The translations under genes and the position numbers were made by a program. A stretch of DNA of 64,000 bases, taken from an uncultured Flavobacteriaceae bacterium (GTDB lineage Bacteria > Bacteroidota > Bacteroidia > Flavobacteriales > Flavobacteriaceae). Below the pieces are notes generated by a model. It was not told the origin of the DNA, ran no database searches, and worked only from the letters and a program-made list of their open reading frames with translations. This document shows positions 42,563-53,098 of this stretch, one piece after another; positions within the stretch are counted from its first letter, which is position 1, and every line of letters starts with the position of its first letter. The stretch lies in NCBI GenBank assembly GCA_947502495.1, contig CANNAC010000009.1, positions 1 to 64,000 of the forward strand. The letters are read 5' to 3'.

Positions 42563-44317
42563 ATGCAAACATTAGACTGGATCGTACTTATTAGTACCTT
42601 ATTACTTATTGTTGGTTATGGAACATGGCAAACACGTGGAAGTAAGAACGTTCAAGATTTTTTAAAAGGCGGAAACTCCTCTAAATGGTGGACCATTGGT
42701 TTATCGGTAATGGCAACGCAAGCAAGTGCTATTACTTTTCTTTCTACTCCCGGACAAGCATTTAATGACGGAATGGGTTTTGTGCAATTCTATTTTGGTT
42801 TGCCAATAGCCATGGTTGTAATCTGTATGGTTTTTATTCCGTTGTATCACAAACTGAAAGTATATACTGCTTATGAGTTTTTGGAAACTAGATTCGATTT
42901 AAAAACAAGAACATTAACCGCCATTTTATTTTTAATACAACGTGGTTTGGCTGCAGGAATTACCATTTTTGCTCCGGCAATTATATTATCTGCAGTACTT
43001 GGATGGAATTTATTATTACTAAATATCATCATTGGTGTTCTAGTTATCATCTATACGGTTTCTGGAGGAACGCGTGCTGTAAACGTGACGCAAAAGCATC
43101 AAATGGTGGTGATTTTCACCGGAATGGTTATCGCTTTTGTTTTAATAATAAATAAACTACCTGCAGATATTACATTTTCTAAAGCTTTAGATATTGCCGG
43201 AGCTAGCGGAAAAATGGAGGTTTTAGATTTCTCTTTCAATCTAAATAATCGCTATACATTTTGGTCTGGAATAATTGGAGGAACCTTTTTAATGCTTTCT
43301 TATTTTGGTACAGACCAAAGTCAGGTACAGCGTTATTTATCGGGGAAATCATTAAAAGAAATGCAATTAGGATTGATTTTTAATGGCTTATTAAAAGTAC
43401 CGATGCAATTCTTTATTTTATTAGTTGGTGTGATGGTGTTCGTGTTTTATCAATTCAATCCTGCGCCAATGAATTTTAATCCTACCGCAACAGAGGTTGT
43501 TTTAAATTCGGAATATGCAGAAGCATACAAAGGACTTCAACTAGAACAAGAAAAAATATTTAACGACAAGCAAACCTTAATAAATAAATATACTGCGGAA
43601 GAAAGTGAACAGTTAAAAAACTACATTCATCTAGCAAATCTAGCAAGTGATGATATTAGAAATGAAGCAAAACTTTTAATCGATAAAGCTGGTGAATCGC
43701 AACAAGTAAAAGTAGAAAGCAACGATAAGGATTATGTATTTATTCACTTTATTTTAAACAACTTACCTAGAGGATTGATAGGTTTATTATTGGCTGTTAT
43801 TTTAAGTGCAGCAATGTCTAGTACTTCTAGCGAATTGAATGCTTTGGCAAGTACTACTACTATCGATTTATACAAGCGTAATACGAGTGAGAAGACAGAC
43901 GAAGAAATGGTTAAAACCTCTAGACTGTTTACATTAGCTTGGGGAATTATAGCTATTGGTGTCGCCTGTGTAGCCAATCTTGCCGAAAATTTAATTCAGT
44001 TAGTAAATATAATAGGTTCCATTTTCTATGGAAATGTTTTAGGAATTTTCCTACTAGCATTTTTCTTTAAAACGGTAAAAGCAAATGCTGTTTTTGTAGC
44101 TGCCCTAATTACGCAAGTACTTGTAATTAGCTTATTTCTTTTAAACGAATACGAGTTTATAAACCTTCCGTTTTTATGGTTAAACTTTGTAGGTTGTATG
44201 ATAGTAATGGCTATTGCTTTACTTATTTCGTTTAAAGATTTAAAAAACAAAAGCAGATTAGCGCTATCTGTAATCGCAATTGCGTTATGTAGTTTTGGTT
44301 ATGTAGTTATGCTTTAA
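42563..44317 (+). CDS. Sodium:solute symporter (SSS family)
   Basis: A 584-residue protein with about 13 membrane helices. The first segment has SKWWTIGLSVMATQASAITF, the usual SSS start of helix 2 region, and the Na2-site region is SAAMSSTSSELNALASTTT, which matches the helix-9 signature of the family. A long cytoplasmic insert (about 310-385) is charged and poorly conserved. The substrate cannot be inferred. It follows a 31-codon membrane peptide by 3 bp. Downstream, the convergent DUF3124 gene ends 22 bp after this stop codon. Confidence 0.92.
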   Translation: MQTLDWIVLISTLLLIVGYGTWQTRGSKNVQDFLKGGNSSKWWTIGLSVMATQASAITFLSTPGQAFNDGMGFVQFYFGLPIAMVVICMVFIPLYHKLKVYTAYEFLETRFDLKTRTLTAILFLIQRGLAAGITIFAPAIILSAVLGWNLLLLNIIIGVLVIIYTVSGGTRAVNVTQKHQMVVIFTGMVIAFVLIINKLPADITFSKALDIAGASGKMEVLDFSFNLNNRYTFWSGIIGGTFLMLSYFGTDQSQVQRYLSGKSLKEMQLGLIFNGLLKVPMQFFILLVGVMVFVFYQFNPAPMNFNPTATEVVLNSEYAEAYKGLQLEQEKIFNDKQTLINKYTAEESEQLKNYIHLANLASDDIRNEAKLLIDKAGESQQVKVESNDKDYVFIHFILNNLPRGLIGLLLAVILSAAMSSTSSELNALASTTTIDLYKRNTSEKTDEEMVKTSRLFTLAWGIIAIGVACVANLAENLIQLVNIIGSIFYGNVLGIFLLAFFFKTVKANAVFVAALITQVLVISLFLLNEYEFINLPFLWLNFVGCMIVMAIALLISFKDLKNKSRLALSVIAIALCSFGYVVML

Positions 44318-44339
44318 TACGGATTGTACAATATCATAA

Positions 44340-44852
44340 TTATTCATCAATAGAAACACCTTGGGTAGTAAAGGATAAACCTTGCTGCCCATAAGTGGTG
44401 ATCATTACCGCTTCAAAAAAAGGAGCATGCACGTTTTTAGCTGCCAACCAATCGAATACAAAATTAGCTCCTGTACCTCCCGATTTATCTTTTTCATTGA
44501 TAACAATCTCAATAGTCTGCATTGGTTTTATATAAATAGGAGTTTCAAAATAGGTTCTAATTAAATCTCCTTTGGTATCATAATAATTGGCATTTTTCAC
44601 AAAAATAGTGTCGCGTTTATTTATGTTTCTAATGCTTACAGTTGCTGTTAAATCATGTGTTTTATGCTCTGTAGTACTATATACTTGGGAATAAATAGAC
44701 AAATAAGTTGAACCCGTATTTAAAGAATCTCCAAGTTTATGCTCCCATTTTATCGATTCCCAATTAACAGATGGTAAAACGTCATATTTGGTTTTTTCTG
44801 TACATCCTAATACCGATAAAACAACCAAAGTCAATAGCAATACATTTTTCAT
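44340..44852 (-). CDS. DUF3124 lipoprotein
   Basis: A 170-residue lipoprotein. The signal peptide ends in the lipobox VLGC near residue 17. The mature part matches DUF3124: STYLSIYSQVYS near the start, TATVSIRNINKRDTIFV, and the FFEAVMITTYGQQGLSF ending, a beta-sandwich pattern. Function is unknown, but the lipobox places it at a membrane. It converges with the symporter gene, and the divergent TonB-plug gene lies upstream. Confidence 0.85.
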   Translation of the reverse strand: MKNVLLLTLVVLSVLGCTEKTKYDVLPSVNWESIKWEHKLGDSLNTGSTYLSIYSQVYSTTEHKTHDLTATVSIRNINKRDTIFVKNANYYDTKGDLIRTYFETPIYIKPMQTIEIVINEKDKSGGTGANFVFDWLAAKNVHAPFFEAVMITTYGQQGLSFTTQGVSIDE

Positions 44853-45084
44853 ATTTAATAATTTTTATATCCTTTGATTTAGAACTAGATGGTGTATAAT
44901 TCGTACATTTATTTTCTGCCTTATTGAAACACTAATAATTTAAGGCAAATAATAAAGCATTACAAATTTAACTACTATTTTAATAGAAACCGTTTTATAA
45001 TAAAAAAAACGTTGTCTTAACAAAATGTTAATTATTGGCGCGATATTTGCGAAACTTTTTTTCTACTAAAACCCAAACGAAACT

Positions 45085-47226
45085 ATGAGATATCTTCTAT
45101 TTTTTTTTACTGGCTTAATTACTTCTCTTTCCTTTTCTCAAAATAACACAACTAAAGACCCGCTTTACGATGTTATTAATAATGGTTATTTTAACTCGTA
45201 TAACTTAGAGAGTTTTTATCTACATACCAACAAAAGCATTTATTTCTCTCAAGAGGAAATATTTTTTAAAGCCTATGTGGTGCATGAAGAAGACAACAAA
45301 CCATCTCTAGAAACCTCTAATCTTCATATTAACTTATACGATTCTAACAATAAACTGGTTTTAAGCGAATTATTTTTCACCGATAACGGAACATCGTATG
45401 GTTCGATTAAAATTCCTAAAAACATAAAAACAGATAACTATACGATTCAATTAAACACGCAATGGAATAGAAACTTTAAGGAAGGTGCACTTTTCCCTAT
45501 TCAAATTTATAATATAAATGACACTACAAGTTCTTTACAAACAGCAGAAGAACATGTATTAAGTAGTACCGAAAACAACGCAAAAGAAGCGTTCGTTACA
45601 AAAAACAAAACAGGATATTTACTAGACAGAAAGGAATCCAAAAATAAGGATATGGTTACGTTTCAGCTAAAAACGAACAACACCACTGTAGCTGCAGAAA
45701 AAGATAAATTTATTTATGCTGTTTTACACAAAAAAGGATCAGCAAAATCTGTGGCTCCAATAAAGTTAATACAAGGAATTAATACCTACACCCTAAATTT
45801 TAATACCAATGCTTTATTTACAGGCGCAAATACAATTACTGTTTTCAATAAACAAAATAACATTTTAGCACAGCACAATTACTACAACAAACCAGAAAAG
45901 GGAATAGATATTACGACTAGTATTTTAAAGGAAACTAATGATTCTATACGTTTAGATCTTAAGTTATTAAACATACTTAAAGACACGAATATTAGTGTTT
46001 CGGTTTTACATGAACAAACAAAAGCTATAGATAGCAATGCTACTATCACTAAAACATTACTAGCGAATACCAATGATGTTTTAGCAACAAATAGTTCTTC
46101 TAATGCTTTTCCGTATAAAAACAGAACAAGCACCACACCTATTCTAGCGAATGAAAATGGTTTGCAAATTACAGGAACCGTTAACTCTAAAATACAGAAC
46201 ACCAAAGACTATAGCGTTATGCTAACCTCTCATGTGAACAATTTACTACTAACGAGTCCTATCACTTCAGATAAAAAATTTGAATTCAAAAATTTAGTAT
46301 TAAAACATCCTTCCGATTACAAGCTTTCTTTAGTAAACAAGAAAGGAGAAATCGTAAAAGGAGAATTCTATATTTATAAAGATTTTGTTGCCTATAAAGC
46401 AGATAGCATCTTAAAAAAGAATACAACAAAAAAAATCACCGTTAAAAAGACTACTGAAGAAGAAGTAAAAGAAGAGAGTAGTAATGATATAGTGAACTAC
46501 TTTCCGGTAAATAAGGAAATGGAAGAACTAGAAGAAGTGTTTTTAAAAGATGTTTTTAGTAAACAGCAAAAACGATTAAAAGAAATAAAAGAGACGAATC
46601 CGTATTTAGGCGTTAGTGCTGGATTTTCAGACGAGTACATGATTGATTTAGATAAAGACAATAATGCAAGCCTTGTAGATTATTTAAGGAAAATTCCAGG
46701 AATACGAGTTGTTAACGATTTTGGTGTTATTAGAATATACAAAGAAAGGAAGACTAATTTAAATAAAGGTGCTGGTGCATCACTAATGAGTGTTTTTTTA
46801 GATGGCATGCCTTTTAGCCAAGAAGACGGATTAGATGTTGCAAACCAAAATGTTACCGACTTTGAGCTAATAACCATAAATATTTCTGGAGCTGGTTATG
46901 GCATGCAAGGAGCAAATGGCGTTATCAACTTAATAACTAGAAGCGGCTTTAATTATAGAAAAAGGGGAACCAATTTTGCTAAAGACTATCAAACAGAATT
47001 AGGATTTAATTTAGAAAAAAGCACGCTAGCAGATAGCAAACTATACTTTCCAGATTTACAATCTAACTATTATTTTAAAGCTATTGACTGGATTCCTAAT
47101 TATACTTTAAAGCCGAACAGCCCTAATGTTTTAAAAATTAAAAAACCTAAAAATGAAAATGTAAAGCTAATCATCAATGGCTTTAATACAGATGGCGACT
47201 TAATTTTTAAAGTCATCGATTTATAA
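45085..47226 (+). CDS. TonB-plug-domain envelope protein without barrel, copy 1
   Basis: A 713-residue secreted protein, signal peptide MRYLLFFFTGLITSLSFS. Residues 35-145 resemble the MG2 domain of alpha-2-macroglobulin-like proteins (LHTNKSIYFSQEEIFFKAYV). A long beta-rich middle follows, then a TonB-receptor plug at about 535-635 (LRKIPGIRVVN, SVFLDGMPF, SGAGYGMQGANGVINLITR). After the plug there is only an 80-residue tail, not a beta-barrel. It is paralogous to the next gene. The role is unknown; a plug without a barrel suggests it may interact with another outer-membrane protein, which is inference. Confidence 0.8.
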   Translation: MRYLLFFFTGLITSLSFSQNNTTKDPLYDVINNGYFNSYNLESFYLHTNKSIYFSQEEIFFKAYVVHEEDNKPSLETSNLHINLYDSNNKLVLSELFFTDNGTSYGSIKIPKNIKTDNYTIQLNTQWNRNFKEGALFPIQIYNINDTTSSLQTAEEHVLSSTENNAKEAFVTKNKTGYLLDRKESKNKDMVTFQLKTNNTTVAAEKDKFIYAVLHKKGSAKSVAPIKLIQGINTYTLNFNTNALFTGANTITVFNKQNNILAQHNYYNKPEKGIDITTSILKETNDSIRLDLKLLNILKDTNISVSVLHEQTKAIDSNATITKTLLANTNDVLATNSSSNAFPYKNRTSTTPILANENGLQITGTVNSKIQNTKDYSVMLTSHVNNLLLTSPITSDKKFEFKNLVLKHPSDYKLSLVNKKGEIVKGEFYIYKDFVAYKADSILKKNTTKKITVKKTTEEEVKEESSNDIVNYFPVNKEMEELEEVFLKDVFSKQQKRLKEIKETNPYLGVSAGFSDEYMIDLDKDNNASLVDYLRKIPGIRVVNDFGVIRIYKERKTNLNKGAGASLMSVFLDGMPFSQEDGLDVANQNVTDFELITINISGAGYGMQGANGVINLITRSGFNYRKRGTNFAKDYQTELGFNLEKSTLADSKLYFPDLQSNYYFKAIDWIPNYTLKPNSPNVLKIKKPKNENVKLIINGFNTDGDLIFKVIDL

Positions 47227-47319
47227 ATATATGGCTTTACTAAAAATAATTAATTATCGATTCTTTTATGGAATTATTTTCTAGAATTTGACTACATTTA
47301 TCTCTAAAGTCCTACAAAT

Positions 47320-49731
47320 ATGCCATACGTGAACAAATTACTTTTAGTACTATTTTTTGTTTTTAATATCAGTTTAGCCCAAAATGATACTAGTTCTCCA
47401 ACAAATACATTTATTAATGAAAACAATTTTTTACACAAAGAATATCTAGAGAAATTTTCGCTGCATACCAATAAATCAGTATATTTTTCGGGGGAAGATA
47501 TTTGGTTTAAAACCTATATAGCTTATGATATCACCGAAACACCAAATTATAGAACTACAAATTTGCACCTAAACATCTATGATGCAGATAAAAATCTAAT
47601 AGCGCATCAATTAGTTCTGGTAGAAAACGGAAAGGTCGCAGGAAGCATTAAACTTCCAGAAGATTTAAAAACAAACACCTATTATATTCAATTAGATACC
47701 CATTGGAATCGGGATTTCAAGAATACATATATCAAACCAATTCAAGTAAATAATTTACAAGATGGTTTTATGGATTCACAAGAAAATGAATTATCCGAAA
47801 ACGATGCCATTAGTTTTCAATTTTACCCAGAAAGCAATGTACTATTAGATAACACCGAAAACACCATATATTTTGCGGTTTCCCAAAACAATGTACCTAT
47901 CGCATTAAGCGGAAATGTAACGGATGCAAATGGAGATATTATTTCTAAAATTACCAGTGATAAAAATGGATTAGGAAGCTTTAAACTAAGAGCATATACC
48001 GAGAAAAACTACTACGTAGTTGCTAATAATTCGAAATTCGAAATACCCAAAGCACAAGAAACAGGCTTCATTCTTCATAAAACAGAAAATGTAGAAACCA
48101 ATGATGTAGTAGGTTTAAGTATAATGACTAATAAAGCCACCATCCAGCAAGAAAAAGGAAAAACCATTTTTGCTGTAATTCATAGAAAAGGATATGCATT
48201 ATCTGCCATTCCGGTAACGATAAGCGAAGAATACTATAGCTATAATTTAAAGCTTTTAAAAACCGATCTTTTTAATGGCGTAAATACGATTACTCTGTTT
48301 AATAGTACGAATCAAGCCATTGCAGAACGTAATATATTCAGCAATAATAAAAAATTAATAGAATTAGAAGCCACAAAAATTTCTAGTACAAAAGATTCCA
48401 CAACTATTAAATTAAATCTTAAAAACATATATACAAATACCAATGTTAGCATTTCGGTTTTACCAGAAAACTCTTTAATGTATCAAAATCAATATAATAT
48501 TGTAACCGATTATTTAGTAACACCGTATTTAACGGATAAAACAGGAAATATCACAAAATACTTTTCTGAAGATTTTAACCAAAACAAATTGGATACGTAC
48601 ATACAAACAAAAAGTAAAAACAATTTTGTAGCTCTACCGAATAACAACATAAAAACCAGAAAAGCAGAAGTAGGAACAAGAATTAGGGGTTCTGTAATGT
48701 TAAAAGAAGCAAGTACCCAAAATGCCAAGGTAATGCTAACTTCACAAGAAAATAATATTGTCTTAGTTTCTAAACTAAAGCCAAATAACACCTTTGTTTT
48801 TGATAGTCTTTTATTAAAACAGAATTCAAACTACAAATTATCCCTAGTCGATTTTAAAGGCAAGCTTTTAAAAGCAAACATTCATGTAAAGGAACAATTG
48901 ATAGATTACAAACCAGAATTAGTAAGCAGTAAAGACTTAAACAACTACCATATAAAAGGCTTTGAATACACGGATACAGACGACACATCTTCAGGGCAAA
49001 TAAAAAAACAAGAATACTTAGATGAAGTCGTTTTGAAAGCAAAAAAAACAAAGAAAATTGTATTTCCAGATGACTATCCAGACCCAAAAGTACGCGCGAG
49101 CAGTTTCACAAAAACATATACAATAAAAGAAAACAGATATTACCCTAACCAAACAGTTATGGATGTTATTAAAGATTTACCCGGAGTTGATGTAGACAAT
49201 GCTTCTACAAAAATTAGATCTACCAGAGGAGCAAAATCTATTATTCCTGGTAACAGGAATGATGAAGTAGCAGTAATTCTAAACGGTGTTAGAGTATCTG
49301 ATTTCGATTTACTACGATCTATCAACGCTACAGAAATTGCGGAAGCAAAAGTAAATGCATCTGGAGCTGGATATGGCCTAGATGGTTTTGCAGGAGTAGT
49401 TATATTAAAAACTAAAGGAGAAATAAATCCTTTTAAAGGCAAAGCTACCAATACAGCATCTACTTTAAAAGTAGGAACTGTAGATTTTGGTTTTAACATT
49501 CCTACAGCAAACTATGCTAATTTTGATATGCAATTCCCATCAAAAAATTCTAGAATATTTTATAGCACTTTAGATTGGTTGCCAAACGTAAATTTAAAAC
49601 CAAACAGCGACAACACGATAACGGTTTATAATGATAATCTGGATGAAATTAAGCTCCTAATTAATGGTCAAAACGACAAAGGGAATTTAGTTTTTAAGGT
49701 GGTAACTATTAATAACAAGAGCAATCAATAG
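47320..49731 (+). CDS. TonB-plug-domain envelope protein without barrel, copy 2
   Basis: An 803-residue paralogue of the previous gene with the same order: signal peptide, MG2-like start (LHTNKSVYFSGEDIWFKTYI), a beta-rich middle with an extra repeat, a plug at about 600-700 (VIKDLPGVDVDN, VAVILNGVRV, SGAGYGLDGFAGVVILKTK), and the tail WLPNVNLKPNSDNTITVY shared with copy 1. No barrel follows. Tandem duplication is clear; the plug's central loops differ strongly (RSTRGAKSIIPGNR is unique here), so the two may engage different partners. The stop codon abuts the end of the convergent ytxJ gene. Confidence 0.8.
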   Translation: MPYVNKLLLVLFFVFNISLAQNDTSSPTNTFINENNFLHKEYLEKFSLHTNKSVYFSGEDIWFKTYIAYDITETPNYRTTNLHLNIYDADKNLIAHQLVLVENGKVAGSIKLPEDLKTNTYYIQLDTHWNRDFKNTYIKPIQVNNLQDGFMDSQENELSENDAISFQFYPESNVLLDNTENTIYFAVSQNNVPIALSGNVTDANGDIISKITSDKNGLGSFKLRAYTEKNYYVVANNSKFEIPKAQETGFILHKTENVETNDVVGLSIMTNKATIQQEKGKTIFAVIHRKGYALSAIPVTISEEYYSYNLKLLKTDLFNGVNTITLFNSTNQAIAERNIFSNNKKLIELEATKISSTKDSTTIKLNLKNIYTNTNVSISVLPENSLMYQNQYNIVTDYLVTPYLTDKTGNITKYFSEDFNQNKLDTYIQTKSKNNFVALPNNNIKTRKAEVGTRIRGSVMLKEASTQNAKVMLTSQENNIVLVSKLKPNNTFVFDSLLLKQNSNYKLSLVDFKGKLLKANIHVKEQLIDYKPELVSSKDLNNYHIKGFEYTDTDDTSSGQIKKQEYLDEVVLKAKKTKKIVFPDDYPDPKVRASSFTKTYTIKENRYYPNQTVMDVIKDLPGVDVDNASTKIRSTRGAKSIIPGNRNDEVAVILNGVRVSDFDLLRSINATEIAEAKVNASGAGYGLDGFAGVVILKTKGEINPFKGKATNTASTLKVGTVDFGFNIPTANYANFDMQFPSKNSRIFYSTLDWLPNVNLKPNSDNTITVYNDNLDEIKLLINGQNDKGNLVFKVVTINNKSNQ

Positions 49732-50121
49732 TTATATATAATCCTCTAAATTTATAGCATTAATTGCACCATGACTCGCATGGTTTACTACACTCCCATT
49801 TCTTACAACGATTAACTGTGGAGACTCGTGCATAATCATAAATTTAACGCCAACTTCATTAGAGATTTCTCTGTAATTTAGTAGGTCTAAATAGTATAAA
49901 TCTAAATCTTTTTCCGTTAACTTATACATAGCAACAAATTGGTTCATTACCATTCTGCTAATGCCACATCGTGTAGAATGTTTAAAAATAACTTGCGTTT
50001 TCGTTTTAGATTTTTCTTCAATAAATTCCAATTGTTGCAAATCATTTAAAGGAATCCAAGGCAATATTTTCTCTTCTTTTGGTTCACTAGAACCACCAAA
50101 TATTTTTTTTAATATACTCAT
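49732..50121 (-). CDS. ytxJ: Bacillithiol-system redox protein YtxJ
   Basis: A 129-residue thioredoxin-fold protein of the YtxJ type, with a single active-site Cys52 in STRCGIS, as expected of a monothiol bacilliredoxin-like protein. FMIMHESPQLIVVRNG is typical and contains the cis-Pro. It probably exchanges with bacillithiol-mixed disulfides. With BshB1 in the same window, this supports bacillithiol as the main thiol of the cell. A hairpin leader shared with bshB1 lies 17 bp upstream of the ATG. It converges with the second TonB-plug gene with no gap. Confidence 0.87.
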   Translation of the reverse strand: MSILKKIFGGSSEPKEEKILPWIPLNDLQQLEFIEEKSKTKTQVIFKHSTRCGISRMVMNQFVAMYKLTEKDLDLYYLDLLNYREISNEVGVKFMIMHESPQLIVVRNGSVVNHASHGAINAINLEDYI

Positions 50122-50138
50122 AGAAAATTTATTTTTTC

Positions 50139-50158
50139 ATTTCCACAAAATTGGAAAT
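50139..50158 (-). promoter_or_regulatory. Hairpin leader element upstream of ytxJ
   Basis: ATTTCCA and TGGAAAT form a 7-bp stem, 17 nt before the ytxJ ATG. On the minus strand hairpin and spacer read like the bshB1 and 3-hydroxybutyryl-CoA dehydrogenase leaders (GAAATGAAAAAATAAATTTTC before ATG-type spacing). Confidence 0.55.
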
Positions 50159-50312
50159 CTAATCATTACAACATTTAAGTCGATGTAATAGTAAAAACTT
50201 ACATTCCGACAAAAAGTCACGTGTTTACTAGCGTTTTCAGACATTTTGTCTACTAACTCGTCTTGGTAAGATTGTTGACTAATACTAATCAGAATAACAA
50301 AAATACAACAAC

Positions 50313-52922
50313 ATGAACTTTAACAATTATACAATAAAATCGCAAGAAGCCATACAACAAGCGCAACAAATTGCACAAAGTTATGGTCATCAACAAATAG
50401 AGAACGAACACCTTTTTAAAGCCATTTTTGAAGTAGACGAAAATGTTTTACCATTTATATTAAAAAAACTGAATGTTAATGTTGCCATGCTTCAGCAAAT
50501 ACTAGAGAAGGATTTAGAAAGCTTTCCAAAAGTTTCGGGTGGCGACATCATACTATCTCGAGAATTAGGGAAAACCTTAAATGAAGCAGCCATTATCGCC
50601 AAGAAAATGAACGATGATTATGTTTCGATAGAACATTTAATCCTTGCTATCTTTAAGTCGAAAAGTAAAATCGCTCAACTTTTAAAAGATCAAAGCGTTA
50701 CAGAAAAAGGCTTACAAGCAGCTATTGATGAATTACGAAAAGGAGATCGAGTAACTTCTCAAAGTCAAGAAGAAACCTATAACTCTCTAAATAAATACGC
50801 AAAAAACCTCAACCAATTAGCCAAGGATGGAAAATTAGATCCAGTAATTGGTCGTGATGAAGAAATACGAAGAATACTTCAAATTTTATCGCGTAGAACC
50901 AAGAACAATCCTATTTTAGTTGGGGAGCCTGGAACTGGTAAAACCGCCATTGCGGAAGGTTTAGCGCACCGAATTGTAGATGGAGATATTCCGGAGAATT
51001 TAGTGGACAAGCAAATTTTCGCTCTAGATATGGGCGCATTAATTGCTGGTGCAAAATATAAAGGAGAATTTGAAGAAAGACTAAAATCGGTAATAAAAGA
51101 AGTCACAGAAAGTGATGGAGACATTGTTTTATTCATCGACGAGATACATACACTTGTTGGCGCTGGAGGTGGTCAAGGTGCAATGGACGCAGCAAACATA
51201 TTAAAACCAGCATTAGCTCGTGGTGAGCTTCGTGCAATTGGAGCAACCACTTTAGACGAATACCAAAAATATTTCGAGAAAGACAAAGCTTTAGAGCGAC
51301 GTTTTCAAAAAGTAATGGTAAATGAACCAGACACAGAAAGTGCTATTTCTATCTTAAGAGGAATAAAAGAAAAATACGAAACACACCATAAAGTACGTAT
51401 CAAAGATGAAGCGATTATTGGTGCTGTAGAACTTTCTGAAAGATATATTACCAATCGTTATTTACCAGACAAAGCTATTGATTTAATGGATGAAGCTGCG
51501 TCTAAATTACGTATGGAAATAAATTCTAAACCTGAAGAACTAGATGTTTTAGATCGTAAAATCATGCAATTAGAAATTGAGATTGAAGCGATTAAACGTG
51601 AAAAAGACGAAACAAAATTAAAAGCATTACGTGCAGACTTAGCGAATTTAAAAGAAGATCGTAACGAGATTTACGCCAAATGGAAAAGCGAAAAAGACGT
51701 TGTAGATAACATTCAAACTGCTAAGTCTAATATTGAAGAATTTAAATTAGAAGCAGAACGCGCAGAACGCGATGGTGATTATGGTAAAGTAGCCGAAATT
51801 CGTTACGGAAAAATTAAAGACGAGCAAGAACAATTGGAGAAATTGCAAAAAGAACTGCAAGAAAACCAAAGCGAAAGCTCTTTAATTAAAGAAGAAGTTA
51901 CCTATGAAGATATTGCAGATGTTGTAGCAAAATGGACAGGAATTCCAGTTACCAAAATGCTACAAAGTGACCGTGAAAAACTTTTAAAATTGGAAGATGA
52001 ATTACACAAACGTGTGGTTGGTCAAGAGGAAGCAATTGTCGCTGTAAGTGATGCTGTACGTCGTTCTAGAGCTGGTTTACAAAACCCAGAAAAACCAATA
52101 GGAACCTTTTTATTCTTAGGTACTACCGGAGTTGGTAAAACAGAATTAGCTAAAGCGTTGGCAGAATATCTTTTTGATGACGAAAGTGCTATGACCAGAA
52201 TAGATATGAGTGAATACCAAGAACGTCATGCGGTAAGCAGATTGGTTGGTGCACCTCCAGGATATGTTGGTTACGATGAAGGCGGACAACTTACAGAAGC
52301 GGTTAGAAGAAAACCATATTCTGTAGTGCTTTTAGACGAAATTGAAAAAGCACATCCAGATACCTTCAATATTTTATTGCAAGTATTAGATGAAGGAAGA
52401 TTAACAGATAATAAAGGTCGTGTAGCCGATTTTAAAAACACCATAATTATCATGACCTCCAACATGGGAAGTCAGATAATTCAAGAGCGTTTTGAAGCTA
52501 CCAAAGATGTAGATTCTGCAATTGAAGCAGCAAAAGTAGATGTATTAGCTTTACTGAAACAAACCGTAAGGCCAGAGTTTTTAAACCGAATAGATGACAC
52601 TATTATGTTTACGCCTTTAAGCAAAGAAAACATTGTTCAAATTGTAGGCTTACAGTTAAAAGGAATCACTAAAATGATTGCACAACAAGGCATTACTTTT
52701 GATGCTACACAGGAAGCAATAAATTATTTAGCAGATAAAGGATATAATCCAGAATATGGTGCAAGACCTGTAAAAAGAGTAATTCAGAAAGAAGTATTAA
52801 ATGCTTTAAGTAAAGAAATTTTAGGAGGAAAAGTGACTACAGATAGTATTATCCTTTTAGATGCTTTTGATGGAGAACTAGTTTTTAGAAACCAAAACAG
52901 TTTGGTTGCCGAAGAAGTATAA
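50313..52922 (+). CDS. clpB: ClpB disaggregase chaperone
   Basis: An 869-residue ClpB/Hsp104. Order: N-domain (1-145), AAA+ 1 with Walker [10 protein letters not shown] near 206 and Walker B VLFIDEIH, a coiled-coil M-domain (about 400-530, Lys/Glu-rich), AAA+ 2 with Walker [10 protein letters not shown] near 608 and [11 protein letters not shown], and the C-terminal small domain. It works with DnaK to pull apart aggregated proteins after heat or oxidative stress. It has no close partner gene here. A strong intrinsic terminator follows. Confidence 0.97.
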   Translation: MNFNNYTIKSQEAIQQAQQIAQSYGHQQIENEHLFKAIFEVDENVLPFILKKLNVNVAMLQQILEKDLESFPKVSGGDIILSRELGKTLNEAAIIAKKMNDDYVSIEHLILAIFKSKSKIAQLLKDQSVTEKGLQAAIDELRKGDRVTSQSQEETYNSLNKYAKNLNQLAKDGKLDPVIGRDEEIRRILQILSRRTKNNPILVGEPGTGKTAIAEGLAHRIVDGDIPENLVDKQIFALDMGALIAGAKYKGEFEERLKSVIKEVTESDGDIVLFIDEIHTLVGAGGGQGAMDAANILKPALARGELRAIGATTLDEYQKYFEKDKALERRFQKVMVNEPDTESAISILRGIKEKYETHHKVRIKDEAIIGAVELSERYITNRYLPDKAIDLMDEAASKLRMEINSKPEELDVLDRKIMQLEIEIEAIKREKDETKLKALRADLANLKEDRNEIYAKWKSEKDVVDNIQTAKSNIEEFKLEAERAERDGDYGKVAEIRYGKIKDEQEQLEKLQKELQENQSESSLIKEEVTYEDIADVVAKWTGIPVTKMLQSDREKLLKLEDELHKRVVGQEEAIVAVSDAVRRSRAGLQNPEKPIGTFLFLGTTGVGKTELAKALAEYLFDDESAMTRIDMSEYQERHAVSRLVGAPPGYVGYDEGGQLTEAVRRKPYSVVLLDEIEKAHPDTFNILLQVLDEGRLTDNKGRVADFKNTIIIMTSNMGSQIIQERFEATKDVDSAIEAAKVDVLALLKQTVRPEFLNRIDDTIMFTPLSKENIVQIVGLQLKGITKMIAQQGITFDATQEAINYLADKGYNPEYGARPVKRVIQKEVLNALSKEILGGKVTTDSIILLDAFDGELVFRNQNSLVAEEV

Positions 52923-53041
52923 AACGAGATATTCTGTATAGAAAAACACTTTTATATGGAATAAATCACAAAGTATTGTTAACGTAAAATAAGTTAAAAG
53001 TTTCTACGTTTTCATAGTAAGTTGGTTAGTTAGTTGAAAAA

Positions 53042-53079
53042 CAGCGCGAATCTTTTTAAGACGAGCGCTGTTTTTTTTT
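53042..53079 (+). terminator. Intrinsic terminator after clpB
   Basis: CAGCGC and GCGCTG form a 6-bp GC stem with a 17-base loop, followed by nine T. It lies about 120 bp after the clpB stop codon. Confidence 0.85.
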
Positions 53080-53098
53080 GTAACCTATCTAGTGCGTA

